Assembly: GCA_036506155.1 (NCBI GenBank)
Contig: DASXSF010000080.1
Location: forward strand, 1-64,000
Source of the DNA: DASXRA01 sp036506155
GTDB lineage: Bacteria > Actinomycetota > Actinomycetes > Mycobacteriales > Jatrophihabitantaceae
Direction of reading: 5' to 3'
Length of the DNA stretch: 64,000 nt
Shown: one piece after another, positions 27,405 through 36,005 of the stretch
Layout of the letters: every line of letters starts with the position of its first letter
Numbering within the stretch: position 1 is the first letter of the stretch
Position numbers and translations under genes: made by a program
The notes under the pieces: generated by a model
What the model was told of the DNA's origin: nothing
Database searches by the model: none
What the model saw: only the letters and a program-made list of their open reading frames with translations

Positions 27405-28319
27405 TTACTGGTAGAGGGAGCCGGTATTGACGACCTGCTGGGTCGCCTGCTCGCTGCACAAGACGACCAGCAGGTTGGACACCATGGCGGCCTTGCGCTC
27501 CTCATCCAGTTCGACGACGCCTTCGGCTTCGAGGCGCTGCAGCGCGAGCTGGACCATGCCGACCGCGCCTTCGACGATCCTCTGCCGGGCGCCGACGACG
27601 GCGCTGGCCTGCTGCTGGCGCAGCATGGCCTGCGCGATCTCGGGCGCGTACGAGAGCCGGGTCAGGCGCGACTCGATGACGCGTACCCCGGCCGGGGCCA
27701 CTCGCTCGGCGATCTCTGCCGACAGTTGTGCGGTGATCTGTTCGGCGTTCTCACGCAGGGACAGCTGGCCTTCACCGTGGCTGGTGTACGGGTAGCTCGA
27801 CGCGATGTGCCGGACGGCGGTCTCGGTCTGGAAGGCGACGAAGCGGGGGAAGTCGTCGACCGCATAGAGCGCTTTGGCGGTGTCTGCTACCTGCCAGACC
27901 ACGACGGCGGCGATCTCGATCGGGTTGCCGTCGGCGTCGTTAACCTTTACTGCCGCGCTCTCGTGGTTGCGCAGCCGCACCGAGACTTTCCGCCGCAGCG
28001 TGAACGGGTTCACGAACGTCAGCCCGGCATCTCGCACCGTGCCCTGGTAGCGGCCGAACAGCTGCACCACCCGGGCTTCGCCCGCGACCACCGGCACCAG
28101 GCCGGCCAGCGTCAGGACGGCGGCGACGAGCAGGATGGGGCCTGCTATCGCTGCCGCGCCGCTCCCGCCGCTGAGGCTCGCTATGAGCAGGCCGATGCCA
28201 GCCGCCAGTGCGGCCACCGCGGCCACCATGACCGAGACGCCGTGGACGGCCCAGGCCTTGCGCTCGGCCGGCGGCGCCGTGGCCGGCGTGCCCGCGCCGG
28301 CGGGGGGCTGGATAACCAT
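27405..28319 (-). CDS. SPFH/Band 7 (prohibitin-like) membrane protein
   Basis: A 304-residue protein. A cytosolic start leads to two hydrophobic segments (VHGVSVMVAAVAALAAGIGL, GPILLVAAVLTLAGLVPV) and the SPFH domain: GEARVVQLFGRYQGTVRDAG, then GLTFVNPFTLRRKVSVRLRN and AVVVWQVADTAKALYAVDDF. The end is a coiled-coil helix (SYAPEIAQAMLRQQQASAVV). SPFH proteins form membrane microdomain scaffolds. A dyad operator-like site lies 28 bases before its start, shared with the divergent ABC genes. Confidence 0.9.
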   Translation of the reverse strand: MVIQPPAGAGTPATAPPAERKAWAVHGVSVMVAAVAALAAGIGLLIASLSGGSGAAAIAGPILLVAAVLTLAGLVPVVAGEARVVQLFGRYQGTVRDAGLTFVNPFTLRRKVSVRLRNHESAAVKVNDADGNPIEIAAVVVWQVADTAKALYAVDDFPRFVAFQTETAVRHIASSYPYTSHGEGQLSLRENAEQITAQLSAEIAERVAPAGVRVIESRLTRLSYAPEIAQAMLRQQQASAVVGARQRIVEGAVGMVQLALQRLEAEGVVELDEERKAAMVSNLLVVLCSEQATQQVVNTGSLYQ

Positions 28320-28346
28320 CGTCCGTCACCTCCGTTGACATGCCTG

Positions 28347-28364
28347 ATACTAGATGTCTAGCAT
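28347..28364. promoter_or_regulatory. Palindromic operator-like site between SPFH and ABC genes
   Basis: ATACTAGATGTCTAGCAT: perfect five-base arms CTAGA and TCTAG around TG, extended imperfectly by ATA/CAT. It is AT-rich in a GC-rich region and lies between two divergent starts, followed by GATATC. PadR-type regulators favour such sites, so joint control of both units is inferred; the window's PadR gene is 16 kb away. Confidence 0.5.
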
Positions 28365-28451
28365 ACTGATATCACTTTAGATGAGATCACGATCGGCGTG
28401 GCGCGTGCAATCGAACGCTCGGGCGAGCGGCACCCGAACAAGGAGTGAGTC

Positions 28452-29516
28452 ATGGATCTACAGACCTGCGCCGCTGACGGTCGGCTCGACGTCCAGGCCC
28501 GGCAGCTGCCGCTGCGAGGCACCCCAGCTGCCGCCCCGCTGAACAAACCGGCCACGCCGGTCAGCGCTAGCCGGCCGACGCAAGCGTGCAGCAGGCCGGC
28601 AGTAGAGATCTCCCATCTGCGCAAGACCTACAGGGGGTTGATCGCGGTCGACGGCGTCAGCTTCGCCGTAGCCGAGGGTGAGATATTCGGGATCCTCGGC
28701 CCGAACGGCGCCGGCAAGACCACCACGGTCGAGTGCACCGTCGGTCTCCGAGCCCCGGACACCGGAACGATCCGGCTGCTGGGCCTGGATCCCCAAGCCG
28801 ACAAGGATGAGATCCACAAGATCGTCGGCGTACAGCTGCAGGAGAGCTCCTTTCCGGCCAAGCTCAGAGTTGCGGAGATCATCGAGGAATTCCGGTCGTT
28901 CTATCGCCAGCCCGCCGACGTCACCGAACTGGTCGAGGCACTTGGGCTCGCCGGCAAGCGCAAGGACTATTACCGGTCACTGTCCGGCGGGCAGCGGCAG
29001 CGGCTTTCGGTGGTGCTGGCGCTGATCGGCGCGCCGAAGATCGCGGTTCTCGATGAGATGACGACAGGACTCGACCCACAAGCCCGCCGGGACACCTGGC
29101 AGCTCATCGAGAAGCTTCGCGACCGCGGGGTGACGATCATGCTGGTGACACACTTCATGGAGGAAGCCGAGCGGTTGTGTGACCGCGTTGCCCTTATCGA
29201 TGCCGGGCGCCTCGTCGCGCTCGACACGCCAGCCGGCCTCACGGCGCGGGCCAGGGGTGGCAAACGAGTGCGATTCCTGCCGTCGGCCCCGTTCGACGAC
29301 CGGCTTCTGGCCGGGCTCCCCGAGGTGACGGAGATCGAGCGCGACGGCCGGCACGTCGTCGTCACGGGAACGGGTGAACTCGTCAACGCAGTGCTGTTCG
29401 CTCTGGCTGCGAGCGGTGTGACCGCGCACGGCGTACAGCTCGATTCCTCCACCCTCGAAGACGCGTTCGTGCGGCTCACCGGAAAGCACCTGACGGAGAA
29501 AGGAGAACGGTCATGA
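28452..29516 (+). CDS. ABC transporter ATP-binding protein (drug/daunorubicin-exporter type)
   Basis: A 354-residue ATPase. A 50-residue extension rich in Ala/Pro precedes EISHLRKTYRGLIAVDGVSF. Walker A is LGPNGAGKTTTVECTVGL; Q-loop near VGVQLQESSFPAKLRV; signature LSGGQRQRLSVVLALIG; Walker B IAVLDEMTTGLDP; H-loop TIMLVTHFMEEAERLCD. The C-terminal extension has the TLEDAFVRLTGK motif of DrrA-type subunits. AAGGAG precedes the ATG. The permease gene overlaps by ATGA, so both make one exporter. Confidence 0.92.
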   Translation: MDLQTCAADGRLDVQARQLPLRGTPAAAPLNKPATPVSASRPTQACSRPAVEISHLRKTYRGLIAVDGVSFAVAEGEIFGILGPNGAGKTTTVECTVGLRAPDTGTIRLLGLDPQADKDEIHKIVGVQLQESSFPAKLRVAEIIEEFRSFYRQPADVTELVEALGLAGKRKDYYRSLSGGQRQRLSVVLALIGAPKIAVLDEMTTGLDPQARRDTWQLIEKLRDRGVTIMLVTHFMEEAERLCDRVALIDAGRLVALDTPAGLTARARGGKRVRFLPSAPFDDRLLAGLPEVTEIERDGRHVVVTGTGELVNAVLFALAASGVTAHGVQLDSSTLEDAFVRLTGKHLTEKGERS

Positions 29517-30289
29517 GGCCGCTCGCGATCGCGCTGCCGACGGCGCCCCGCGCCGCGTTCGGCAAGCTCGTCCACAACGAGGCGCGGCTCGCATGGCGGC
29601 AGCCGGCCGGGCTGATCGCCGGCGTCGGGGTCGCCCTGCTGCTGCTCATCATCTTCGGCGTGGTTCCCCACCTCCAGGAGTCCTCAGCGCAGCTCGGAGG
29701 TCTCTCCGCGTTCGAGGTCTACGTCCCGATCCTCATCGCCTTCGTGATCGGCGTGCTGGCCCTCAGCTACCTGCCCGGCCCGCTCGTCTCCTACCGCGAG
29801 CAAGGGATCCTCCGCCGCCTGTCGATCACGCCGGTGCCGCCCTCCTGGCTGCTCGGCGCACAGCTCGCCGTCCAGGCATGCCTGATGCTGGCCACGGTAG
29901 GACTCCTCCTCATCGTGAGCACCGGATTCTTCGGGCTGAGTGCGCCCAAGAACCTGGCCGGGCTGGCGCTCGCGGTCGTCGTGTCCATCGCCGCGATGTT
30001 CGGTATCGGGTTGGTGATCGCAGCCGCCGCCCGGACCTCAGGCGCCGCACGAGGACTCATGGCGGTCGCGTTCTACCCCCTCATGTTCTTCGCGGGCCTG
30101 TACGTCCCGGTCCAGGTGCTGCCGAGCGCGCTGCGCGGCATCAGTCACTACACGCCGCTCGGCGCGACGGTGCGGGCGATCCAGTACTCGATGTTCCAGG
30201 GATTCCCGCCAGCCGCACCGCTGCTGGTCCTCGCGGCGTATGCGGTCGCGTTCGGCTTGCTGGCGCGGCGCTTCTTCAGATGGGAGTAG
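29513..30289 (+). CDS. ABC-2 type exporter permease
   Basis: A 258-residue six-helix permease pairing with the ATPase upstream (start overlaps its stop). Segments: AGVGVALLLLIIFGVVPHLQ, FVIGVLALSYLPGPLVSYRE (with EQGILRRLSITPVPPSWLLG), AVVVSIAAMFGIGLVIAAAA, AVAFYPLMFFAGLYVPVQVL, and LLVLAAYAVAFGLLARRFF. The ABC-2 family exports drugs, lipids or polymers; the substrate is unknown. Confidence 0.92.
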   Translation: MRPLAIALPTAPRAAFGKLVHNEARLAWRQPAGLIAGVGVALLLLIIFGVVPHLQESSAQLGGLSAFEVYVPILIAFVIGVLALSYLPGPLVSYREQGILRRLSITPVPPSWLLGAQLAVQACLMLATVGLLLIVSTGFFGLSAPKNLAGLALAVVVSIAAMFGIGLVIAAAARTSGAARGLMAVAFYPLMFFAGLYVPVQVLPSALRGISHYTPLGATVRAIQYSMFQGFPPAAPLLVLAAYAVAFGLLARRFFRWE

Positions 30290-30328
30290 CGGGTTGGCGT
30301 TAGGGAGCTTCCGAGTCTCGGGCCGACA

Positions 30329-30730
30329 TCACGGCGGGGCCGCTGACGGTGGCCAGGACCCGATGGGCTTCGCGATTTCCCACTCATGCCCGAACGGATC
30401 TGTTACCCGCCCCACTCGCCAGCCATGCTCGAGATCGACGGCAGATTTCTGCGAAGCTCCCGCCTCCACCGCCCGCGCGTAGACAGCGTCCGGGTCATCC
30501 ACCACCAGAAGCACCCGTCCGGTGGCTGCACCGATCGCTCTGGGAACGAGGCGCTCAGAACTCTCGCCAACGGCGGCGATCCAGAAAACAGCCTCGCCGA
30601 TCGTCAACTGAGCCACGATCTCTTCGCCCTCGCCCACCAGGTGGAGCACGCGGGCTCCGAAAGCTTGCTGATAGAACGCGATTGCCGCCGTCCCCTGGTC
30701 GACCCAGAGCTCGGGCTGTATGGACGTCAT
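30329..30730 (-). CDS. VOC superfamily protein (PhnB-like)
   Basis: A 133-residue single-domain protein: ELWVDQGTAAIAFYQQAFGA, the central LTIGEAVFWIAAVGESSE, then VLLVVDDPDAVYARAVEAGA and VGRVTDPFGHEWEIAKPIG. Members include glyoxalase-like and PhnB-type proteins. It converges with the ABC permease gene. The start ATG at 30728-30730 was chosen because the alternative upstream codons do not look like protein. Confidence 0.87.
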   Translation of the reverse strand: MTSIQPELWVDQGTAAIAFYQQAFGARVLHLVGEGEEIVAQLTIGEAVFWIAAVGESSERLVPRAIGAATGRVLLVVDDPDAVYARAVEAGASQKSAVDLEHGWRVGRVTDPFGHEWEIAKPIGSWPPSAAPP

Positions 30731-30908
30731 GACGTGGGAGTCTTCACCCTCAACCGACCGAGCTGGCGGCTGGATCGGGCGCCACGGCACGCAGCGACAT
30801 GAGATCCGGCACTTACGCCGTACCGATGTCCCACTGAGACCCGACCTGGCTCAAGACCATCGGTTTCGCGACGGCAGGTCCGGCGTTGTGGCGGTCGTAG
30901 CGGCCTGG

Positions 30909-31982
30909 CTAGTGCGTCGTCGCGAGCGTGACGTCGACGGTCAGCCCGCCGTCCGGGTTGGCGACGGCGCCGATGCGGCCGTTGTGTGCCGCCACGATCG
31001 AGCGGGCAATGGTCAGACCGAGGCCGACACCGCCGCCGTGGTCGAGGCGGTCACCGGACTGGCGGCGGAACGGCTCGAACAGCCCGCCGACCTGGTCCGG
31101 CGCCACAACCGGGCCGGTGTTGACGACGCTCAGCCGGCCCGGCTGGGCGACGGCCACGTCCACCCGGCCGCCGTCGACGTTGTACTTGATCGCGTTCTGG
31201 ACGAGGTTGCCGACCAGCCGCTCGAGCAGCGGGCGCTCGCCGACGACCCAGGCCGGCGCGAGGTCGGCGGCGACGTGCACGCCGCGTTCCTCCGCCGCCT
31301 TGACCAGCGTGGTCAGCGTGTCGTCGGCGATCTCGTCCAGCCGCAGCGGCGCAGCCGACACTAGGCCGCGTTCGGTCTCGGCGAGCACGAGCAACCCCTC
31401 GATCAGCTTCTCGTTGCGCTCGTTGGTGGCCAGCAGCTGGCGGGACAGCAGCTGCAGCTGCTCGGGGGTGAGCGCGCCGGCCAGGCTGACCTCGATCAGG
31501 GTGCGCTGCGTGGCCAGCGGGGTGCGCAGCTCGTGCGACGCGTTCGCGGCGAACCGGCGCTGGGCGTCATAACCCACCGCGACGCGGTCCAGCAGCTGGT
31601 CGATCGCGTCCGACAGCTGCCGCGTCTCGTCGCGTGGCCCGGTGGCGCGCAGCCGCACGTCCAGGCTGGTCGGCCCGAGCTTGGCGACCGTGCCGGCCAT
31701 CGCCCCTACCGGGAAGAGCGCCCAGCGGGCGAGCAGCCAGCCGATACCCAGCACGATCAGCCCGACCACAACGAGCTCGAACCAGGCCAGCCCAACGCTG
31801 AACGACGCGCCGCAGTTGTTGCCCAAGTCGTGCCAGTAGCTGTCGCTGCAGCTGCTGTACCCGCCGCGGTACTCGCGGAAGATGTTCCGGCCGGTCTGTA
31901 GCCCCCAGACCACGTAGACCCACCCCACCGGTACCGCCACCACGAACGCGACCAGGACGCGCAGGCGGGCCGTCAATCGCAT
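30909..31982 (-). CDS. Sensor histidine kinase, OmpR partner
   Basis: A 357-residue kinase. Two membrane helices (RVLVAFVVAVPVGWVYVVWG, FELVVVGLIVLGIGWLLARW) flank a 45-residue extracellular loop with two Cys (SSCSDSYWHDLGNNCGAS). HAMP-like region, HisKA box RRFAANASHELRTPLATQRT, N-box LVGNLVQNAIKYN, G-box HGGGVGLGLTIARSI. The start is the ATG four bases past the response regulator stop. The short extracellular loop suggests it senses something at or in the membrane. The DD-carboxypeptidase gene is divergent from this pair. Confidence 0.92.
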   Translation of the reverse strand: MRLTARLRVLVAFVVAVPVGWVYVVWGLQTGRNIFREYRGGYSSCSDSYWHDLGNNCGASFSVGLAWFELVVVGLIVLGIGWLLARWALFPVGAMAGTVAKLGPTSLDVRLRATGPRDETRQLSDAIDQLLDRVAVGYDAQRRFAANASHELRTPLATQRTLIEVSLAGALTPEQLQLLSRQLLATNERNEKLIEGLLVLAETERGLVSAAPLRLDEIADDTLTTLVKAAEERGVHVAADLAPAWVVGERPLLERLVGNLVQNAIKYNVDGGRVDVAVAQPGRLSVVNTGPVVAPDQVGGLFEPFRRQSGDRLDHGGGVGLGLTIARSIVAAHNGRIGAVANPDGGLTVDVTLATTH

Positions 31983-31986
31983 GCCG

Positions 31987-32646
31987 CTACCCGCCGAACC
32001 GGTAACCGACCCGCGGCACAGTGTGGATGAGCGGCGGGTCACCGAGCTTGCGGCGCAGCGTCATGACGGCCACCCGCACGGCGTTCGTGAACGGGTCGGC
32101 GTGCTCGTCCCAGGCCTGCTCGAGCAGCGCCTCGGCGCTCACCACCTTGCCACTCGAGCGCATCAGCATCGACAGTACGGCGAACTCCTTCGGCGTCAGA
32201 TCGAGCAGCTCGCCGTCGCGGAAGGCCTGGTGCCGCGGGGTGTCCAGCACGACGCCGTTCTCGTCCAGTACCGGCGCGAAGGCGGCCGGGGGTCGCCGGC
32301 CCAGCGCCTGCACCCGGGCGGCCAGCTCGGCGAACGCGAACGGCTTGGTCAGGTAGTCGTCGGCGCCGAGCCCCAACCCGTCGACCCGGTCGCGGATTCC
32401 ACCGGCCGCGGTCAGGATGAGAATCCGGGTACCCAGCTCGGAGTGGACGATCCACTGGCACACCTCGTCGCCGGTGCGCCGCGGCATGTCCCGGTCGAGC
32501 ACGGCCACCGCGTACTCGTTCACGCTCAGCCGCTCCAGGGCGGCGTCGCCGTCGTAGCAGACATCGACCGCCAGGGACAGCTTGCGCAGCCCGTCAGCGA
32601 CGGTGTCGGCGAGCAACCGCTCGTCGTCGGCCAGCAGTACACGCAC
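31987..32646 (-). CDS. OmpR/PhoB-family response regulator
   Basis: A 219-residue regulator. Receiver: VLLADDERLLADTVADGL (acidic pocket), VAVLDRDMPRRTGDEV (phosphorylation Asp), LTKPFAFAELAARVQAL (conserved Lys). Winged helix: LDLTPKEFAVLSMLMRSSGK, then AVMTLRRKLGDPPLIHTVPR and VGYRFGG. Reads ahead of the kinase with a four-base gap, so one operon. The start region is divergent to the carboxypeptidase gene, 115 bases away. Confidence 0.93.
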   Translation of the reverse strand: MRVLLADDERLLADTVADGLRKLSLAVDVCYDGDAALERLSVNEYAVAVLDRDMPRRTGDEVCQWIVHSELGTRILILTAAGGIRDRVDGLGLGADDYLTKPFAFAELAARVQALGRRPPAAFAPVLDENGVVLDTPRHQAFRDGELLDLTPKEFAVLSMLMRSSGKVVSAEALLEQAWDEHADPFTNAVRVAVMTLRRKLGDPPLIHTVPRVGYRFGG

Positions 32647-32761
32647 GGTTCGAACTCCCCAATCTGATCATCGACCGCACCAGGATCGTCGGCCGGGCAT
32701 AAGGGCGTCATAAGCACGACTCGCACGTCGACGATAGCGACCGTTTGCGAACGTCCGATTC

Positions 32762-33634
32762 GTGATCAACGAACGATTCGGCACGACAACGTACTACCGG
32801 CACAGATCTCGGCGGCGGTGCGGGCTGCCGCAACTCGTGCTGGTCGTCGCGCTGCTGGTGGTGGCCGGCATGTGCGCGGGGTTCGTCATCCACAGCCACC
32901 GCGTGTACGGCCCGCGCGGACCCGGCCAGACGTCCTACCAGATCGGCGACGGGGCGGTCGTGTCGAGCACCGGCCAGCAGCCGGTGCCGATCGCCAGCCT
33001 GGCCAAGGTCATGACCGCCTACCTCGTGCTGCGCGACCCGCAGGACGCGTCGGTGACCGTGACCGACGACGACGTCGCGGACACCGACCGCCGAGCCTCC
33101 CAAGACGAGTCGATCGTCCACGTCGCGGCCGGCGAGACGCTGACCGAGGGGCAGGCGCTGATCGCGATCTTGCTGCCGTCGGCGAACAACGTGGCCGCGA
33201 TGCTGGCCCGGGCCTCGGCCGGATCGCAGCAGGCGTTCGTGGCGCGGATGAACGAGATGGCCCACGCCCTGGGCATGCGGCACACGATCTACACCGATCC
33301 GAGCGGCTTCGACGACCGCACCCGCTCGACAGCGGACGACCAGCTCATCCTGGCCCAGCACGCCATACAGCTGCCCGAGTTCGCGTCGCTCGTGGCGCTG
33401 CGCAGTGCCGAGCTTCCGGTAGCCGGCATCGTCCACAACACCGACTCGCTGCTGGGCAAGGACGGCTTCGTCGGCATCAAGACCGGCTCGGACGACGACG
33501 CCGGCGGCTGCTTCATGTTCCGCGTGCGGCGCGCAGGCGGGGACCTGACGGGCGTCGTGCTCGGCCGGCGCGGCCACGACCTGATCGCCGCCGGACTGAA
33601 CGCCGCCCGGGACCTGGCCGCGTCGATCAGCTGA
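32762..33634 (+). CDS. D-alanyl-D-alanine carboxypeptidase (peptidase S11)
   Basis: A 290-residue penicillin-binding carboxypeptidase that trims peptidoglycan stem peptides. N-terminal signal anchor (QLVLVVALLVVAGMCAGFVI). Catalytic motifs in order: SLAK (Ser-x-x-Lys, in PIASLAKVMTAYLVL), SAN (in LPSANNVAAMLARA), and KTG (in FVGIKTGSDDDAGGCF). Shorter than E. coli PBP5 because it lacks the C-terminal beta domain and amphipathic tail. The start is a GTG at 32762. Divergence from the OmpR/kinase operon suggests cell-wall-stress control, an inference. Confidence 0.9.
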   Translation: MINERFGTTTYYRHRSRRRCGLPQLVLVVALLVVAGMCAGFVIHSHRVYGPRGPGQTSYQIGDGAVVSSTGQQPVPIASLAKVMTAYLVLRDPQDASVTVTDDDVADTDRRASQDESIVHVAAGETLTEGQALIAILLPSANNVAAMLARASAGSQQAFVARMNEMAHALGMRHTIYTDPSGFDDRTRSTADDQLILAQHAIQLPEFASLVALRSAELPVAGIVHNTDSLLGKDGFVGIKTGSDDDAGGCFMFRVRRAGGDLTGVVLGRRGHDLIAAGLNAARDLAASIS

Positions 33635-33745
33635 GTCCTCGCATCCCCTCCCGATCGAGGAGATTGCCCGCGGCGGGATCTGGTCTCGAAGTCGCCGCCT
33701 GCCGCTGAATGAGCTGCGGCTTCCGGCAGCCGCGCCGGCTGGGTC

Positions 33746-34261
33746 CTACGTGCGTGAGATGTTGCCCCAGCCGGTGGTGACGATCTGCTGCGCAAGGTAC
33801 GGGGCTGTCTCACGACAGGCCCCAGGGTGGTAAACCTCGTCCACGGTCGTGCTCAGATCGAACGCGCCACTGAGGGCCGAGTACGCACCCGTGCCCGAAC
33901 CGGGCACGATCGGCACACGTCCCGAGGCAGAGCAGCTGCGCTGGTTGACCGCGAGGTGGCGCATCAGCGCGAGGAACCGCCCGTCGAGGTCGGAAAGGTC
34001 GAGCCGGAAGGTGCCTCGAGACAGTTCCAGGTCAAGTCGCGCGCCACTGTCGTATCGGGCACTGCCGTGGTCGCCTATCGCTCCCGTGAGGACGACAGTC
34101 GACGTCACGCTGTCGTTGTCGGTGTAGTCGGTCAGGTGGACGTTCCCGTCACCGGGCACCGGCGCAGTGGCCGGCGCTGAACTCGCGCGGCCCCCGGCGT
34201 GGGACTGCGCGCTGTCCGCGCGAGCGGTTGTGCAAGCGGCCAGCGCGGCGCAAGCCATCAC
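33746..34261 (-). CDS. Probable lipoprotein, unknown function
   Basis: A 171-residue protein with a lipobox-like LAAC (ACAALAACTTARA) near the N-terminus. The signal peptide is short and lacks a basic start; in-frame codons upstream (ASRAGVV) reach a TAG without a good start, so the true beginning is uncertain. The mature part has VVLTGAIGDHGSARYDSG, the GTFRLDLSDLDGRFLALMRH strand and AYSALSGAFDLSTTVDEVYH. It resembles actinobacterial exported proteins I cannot name. Confidence 0.65.
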   Translation of the reverse strand: MMACAALAACTTARADSAQSHAGGRASSAPATAPVPGDGNVHLTDYTDNDSVTSTVVLTGAIGDHGSARYDSGARLDLELSRGTFRLDLSDLDGRFLALMRHLAVNQRSCSASGRVPIVPGSGTGAYSALSGAFDLSTTVDEVYHPGACRETAPYLAQQIVTTGWGNISRT

Positions 34262-34498
34262 AACACCAGCGCGGGATGCCAGCTATCCGGAATCACCCTT
34301 AGCTACCCCGGATTTCCCGCAGCACGGCCGCGACAACAACCGCGACCGCCTCGTATACGCATGCCATCGTTCGCGGTGACTATCGCGGCAGGGCTCGGGC
34401 AGACAGGCTGCCGCGCGTCCCGATCCCGCCACCGGGCCACGAAGGATCTGGGCTAGCGTGAACTCATCATCCGTTACCTCAACGCGGAAGGTGCTGCC

Positions 34499-34912
34499 AT
34501 GGCTGAGAAGGAAGTGGTGATCGTTTACGCCGTAGCGTACGAGACTGTCGAAGCCGCGGTGGCCGACATGGACGCCATCGAGCAGCTGCACAAGGACGAG
34601 CTGATCGGGCGGTACGACGCCGCCGTGATCGACAAGGAGGACCACAGGCCGCGGATCGTCAAGCGGATGGATCGCCCGCACATCCGTGTCATCCCGGAGT
34701 GGTTCGGTGGCGGGACCCTGCCGCGCAAGGAGCTTTACGAGGCGGCTGAGCACCTCACCCTGCTCGAGGCGGGTCTCATCGTGGTGGGCGAGCCGACCAT
34801 CGAGAAGGGGCTGGACAAGGCGCTGACCAAGGCCTCGAAGGTCGTGAAGCGCACGGTCGAGGCCACGACCGACGAGATCACCAGTGAGCTCCAGGAAGCG
34901 CTGAAGGGCTGA
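34499..34912 (+). CDS. DUF1269/DUF6325-like cytoplasmic protein
   Basis: A 137-residue protein: VVIVYAVAYETVEAAVADMD, LHKDELIGRYDAAVIDKEDH, the GGTLPRKELYEAAEHLTLLE segment and a C-terminal long helix (ALTKASKVVKRTVEATTDEI). This pattern is known from small actinobacterial proteins of the DUF1269/DUF6325 type, of unknown function, often near membrane-stress genes. The ATG has GGAAGGTG eight bases upstream. Confidence 0.8.
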   Translation: MAEKEVVIVYAVAYETVEAAVADMDAIEQLHKDELIGRYDAAVIDKEDHRPRIVKRMDRPHIRVIPEWFGGGTLPRKELYEAAEHLTLLEAGLIVVGEPTIEKGLDKALTKASKVVKRTVEATTDEITSELQEALKG

Positions 34913-35082
34913 CTAGTTCTCACGCGGCTCGGCGGCCTGGCTTCTGAGCACCGACCATGGCGCTCGATCACGTTGTTGAAGCCCGTCGTCGGGTGGTCGG
35001 CACACGTGTGCATCATTCGGCAGATCAGCACGCTATTCGCGGCATGAAGGGGCCCCGAAGGCCGCTCGGGTGCGCCCTCGGA

Positions 35083-35316
35083 TCAGGAACCCGACCGGCG
35101 CATCTCCGCGCCCGCCACCCCCAACGCGGTCTCAAGGCCCTTGATCTCCAACTGGAGATCCCACCACTTACGGATGTCTATGTCCGATCGCCTGTAGATG
35201 TGGTCCGGACTGCCCAGCGCAACGTCCGAGCGACCGATCGCGTCTCGCTCGGCGATCTTGGCCTGGAGCGCGGCAGCGAGACCGCTACTCGATAAGGGGT
35301 CGTCCTCGTCGGGCAC
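35083..35316 (-). CDS. Small hypothetical protein, start uncertain
   Basis: A 77-residue frame from a GTG at 35314-35316, with coherent coding features: LAAALQAKIAERDAIGRSDV then IYRRSDIDIRKWWDLQLEIK, an amphipathic helical pattern. The frame is open a further 108 codons upstream, but that part does not look like protein. I recognise no family. It follows the sigma/membrane pair on the same strand, after a 290-base gap with no gene. Confidence 0.4.
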   Translation of the reverse strand: MPDEDDPLSSSGLAAALQAKIAERDAIGRSDVALGSPDHIYRRSDIDIRKWWDLQLEIKGLETALGVAGAEMRRSGS

Positions 35317-35609
35317 GCGGCGATGCGTAGGACCATCGCTGGCAGGGACGATCTGGATCAAGGCCGATTCAAAGTGTCTACATAGCAATTGCCGGTCAAC
35401 AGGCGCAGCGTCAGCCGAAGAGTCGAAGGTCTTGGACGGTCGCACATCGGCGGTGTGCTGGCGGCGGCAGATGCGGTGCGCTACGAACGCCGCTATCCGC
35501 CCGCACACCTGACCGGGGTGGACCCGCCTCGGCGCGTCGGTGCTGCGGAGGACGGCGGGCGCGGCCGGGCTCGCGGTCCTGTCGATGCGGACGGGCCGCT
35601 GCTTGCCGG

Positions 35610-36005
35610 TCAGCGCGAGGGGATGACCACCCACCAGCACGCGCTCTCCGGCAGGCCGGCGGGCGGCGTGGCGCAGGCCCGGATGGTCGTGCCCGGGGTC
35701 AGCTTCTCGACGGGCGGCAGCGGGCCGGGCTGCGGTGCGCGGGATGTGGCCGGGGTGACGCTCGGCGGGCCGGGATGGCCGCCGCCACCGCGGTCCGACA
35801 CCAGTGCGCCCGCCCCGGCGACGCCTCCGGCGACGGCGGCCACGGCGGCGGAGGCCAGAAGAGGCGTCGTCCAGCGTGCGTTTCGCGCCGGCGCGGCTGC
35901 GGCGATCGCGGTCCGGATCATCTCCTCGGCACGGGCGGTGTCGTACGGAACGCGGATGGAGGCGAGTGCCGCACGCAGTTCGTCGGTGTTGGCGGGGCCG
36001 GTCAT
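35610..36005 (-). CDS. Short membrane protein coupled to the SigE factor
   Basis: A 131-residue protein: N-terminal helix ELRAALASIRVPYDTARAEE, one membrane segment (LLASAAVAAVAGGVAGAGAL) at about 50-70, then a Pro-rich tail with two Cys and WWVVIPSR. Its ATG overlaps the sigma stop (ATGA), so it is probably the co-regulator of the sigma factor, though no anti-sigma motif is visible. Not otherwise recognised. Confidence 0.72.
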   Translation of the reverse strand: MTGPANTDELRAALASIRVPYDTARAEEMIRTAIAAAAPARNARWTTPLLASAAVAAVAGGVAGAGALVSDRGGGGHPGPPSVTPATSRAPQPGPLPPVEKLTPGTTIRACATPPAGLPESACWWVVIPSR

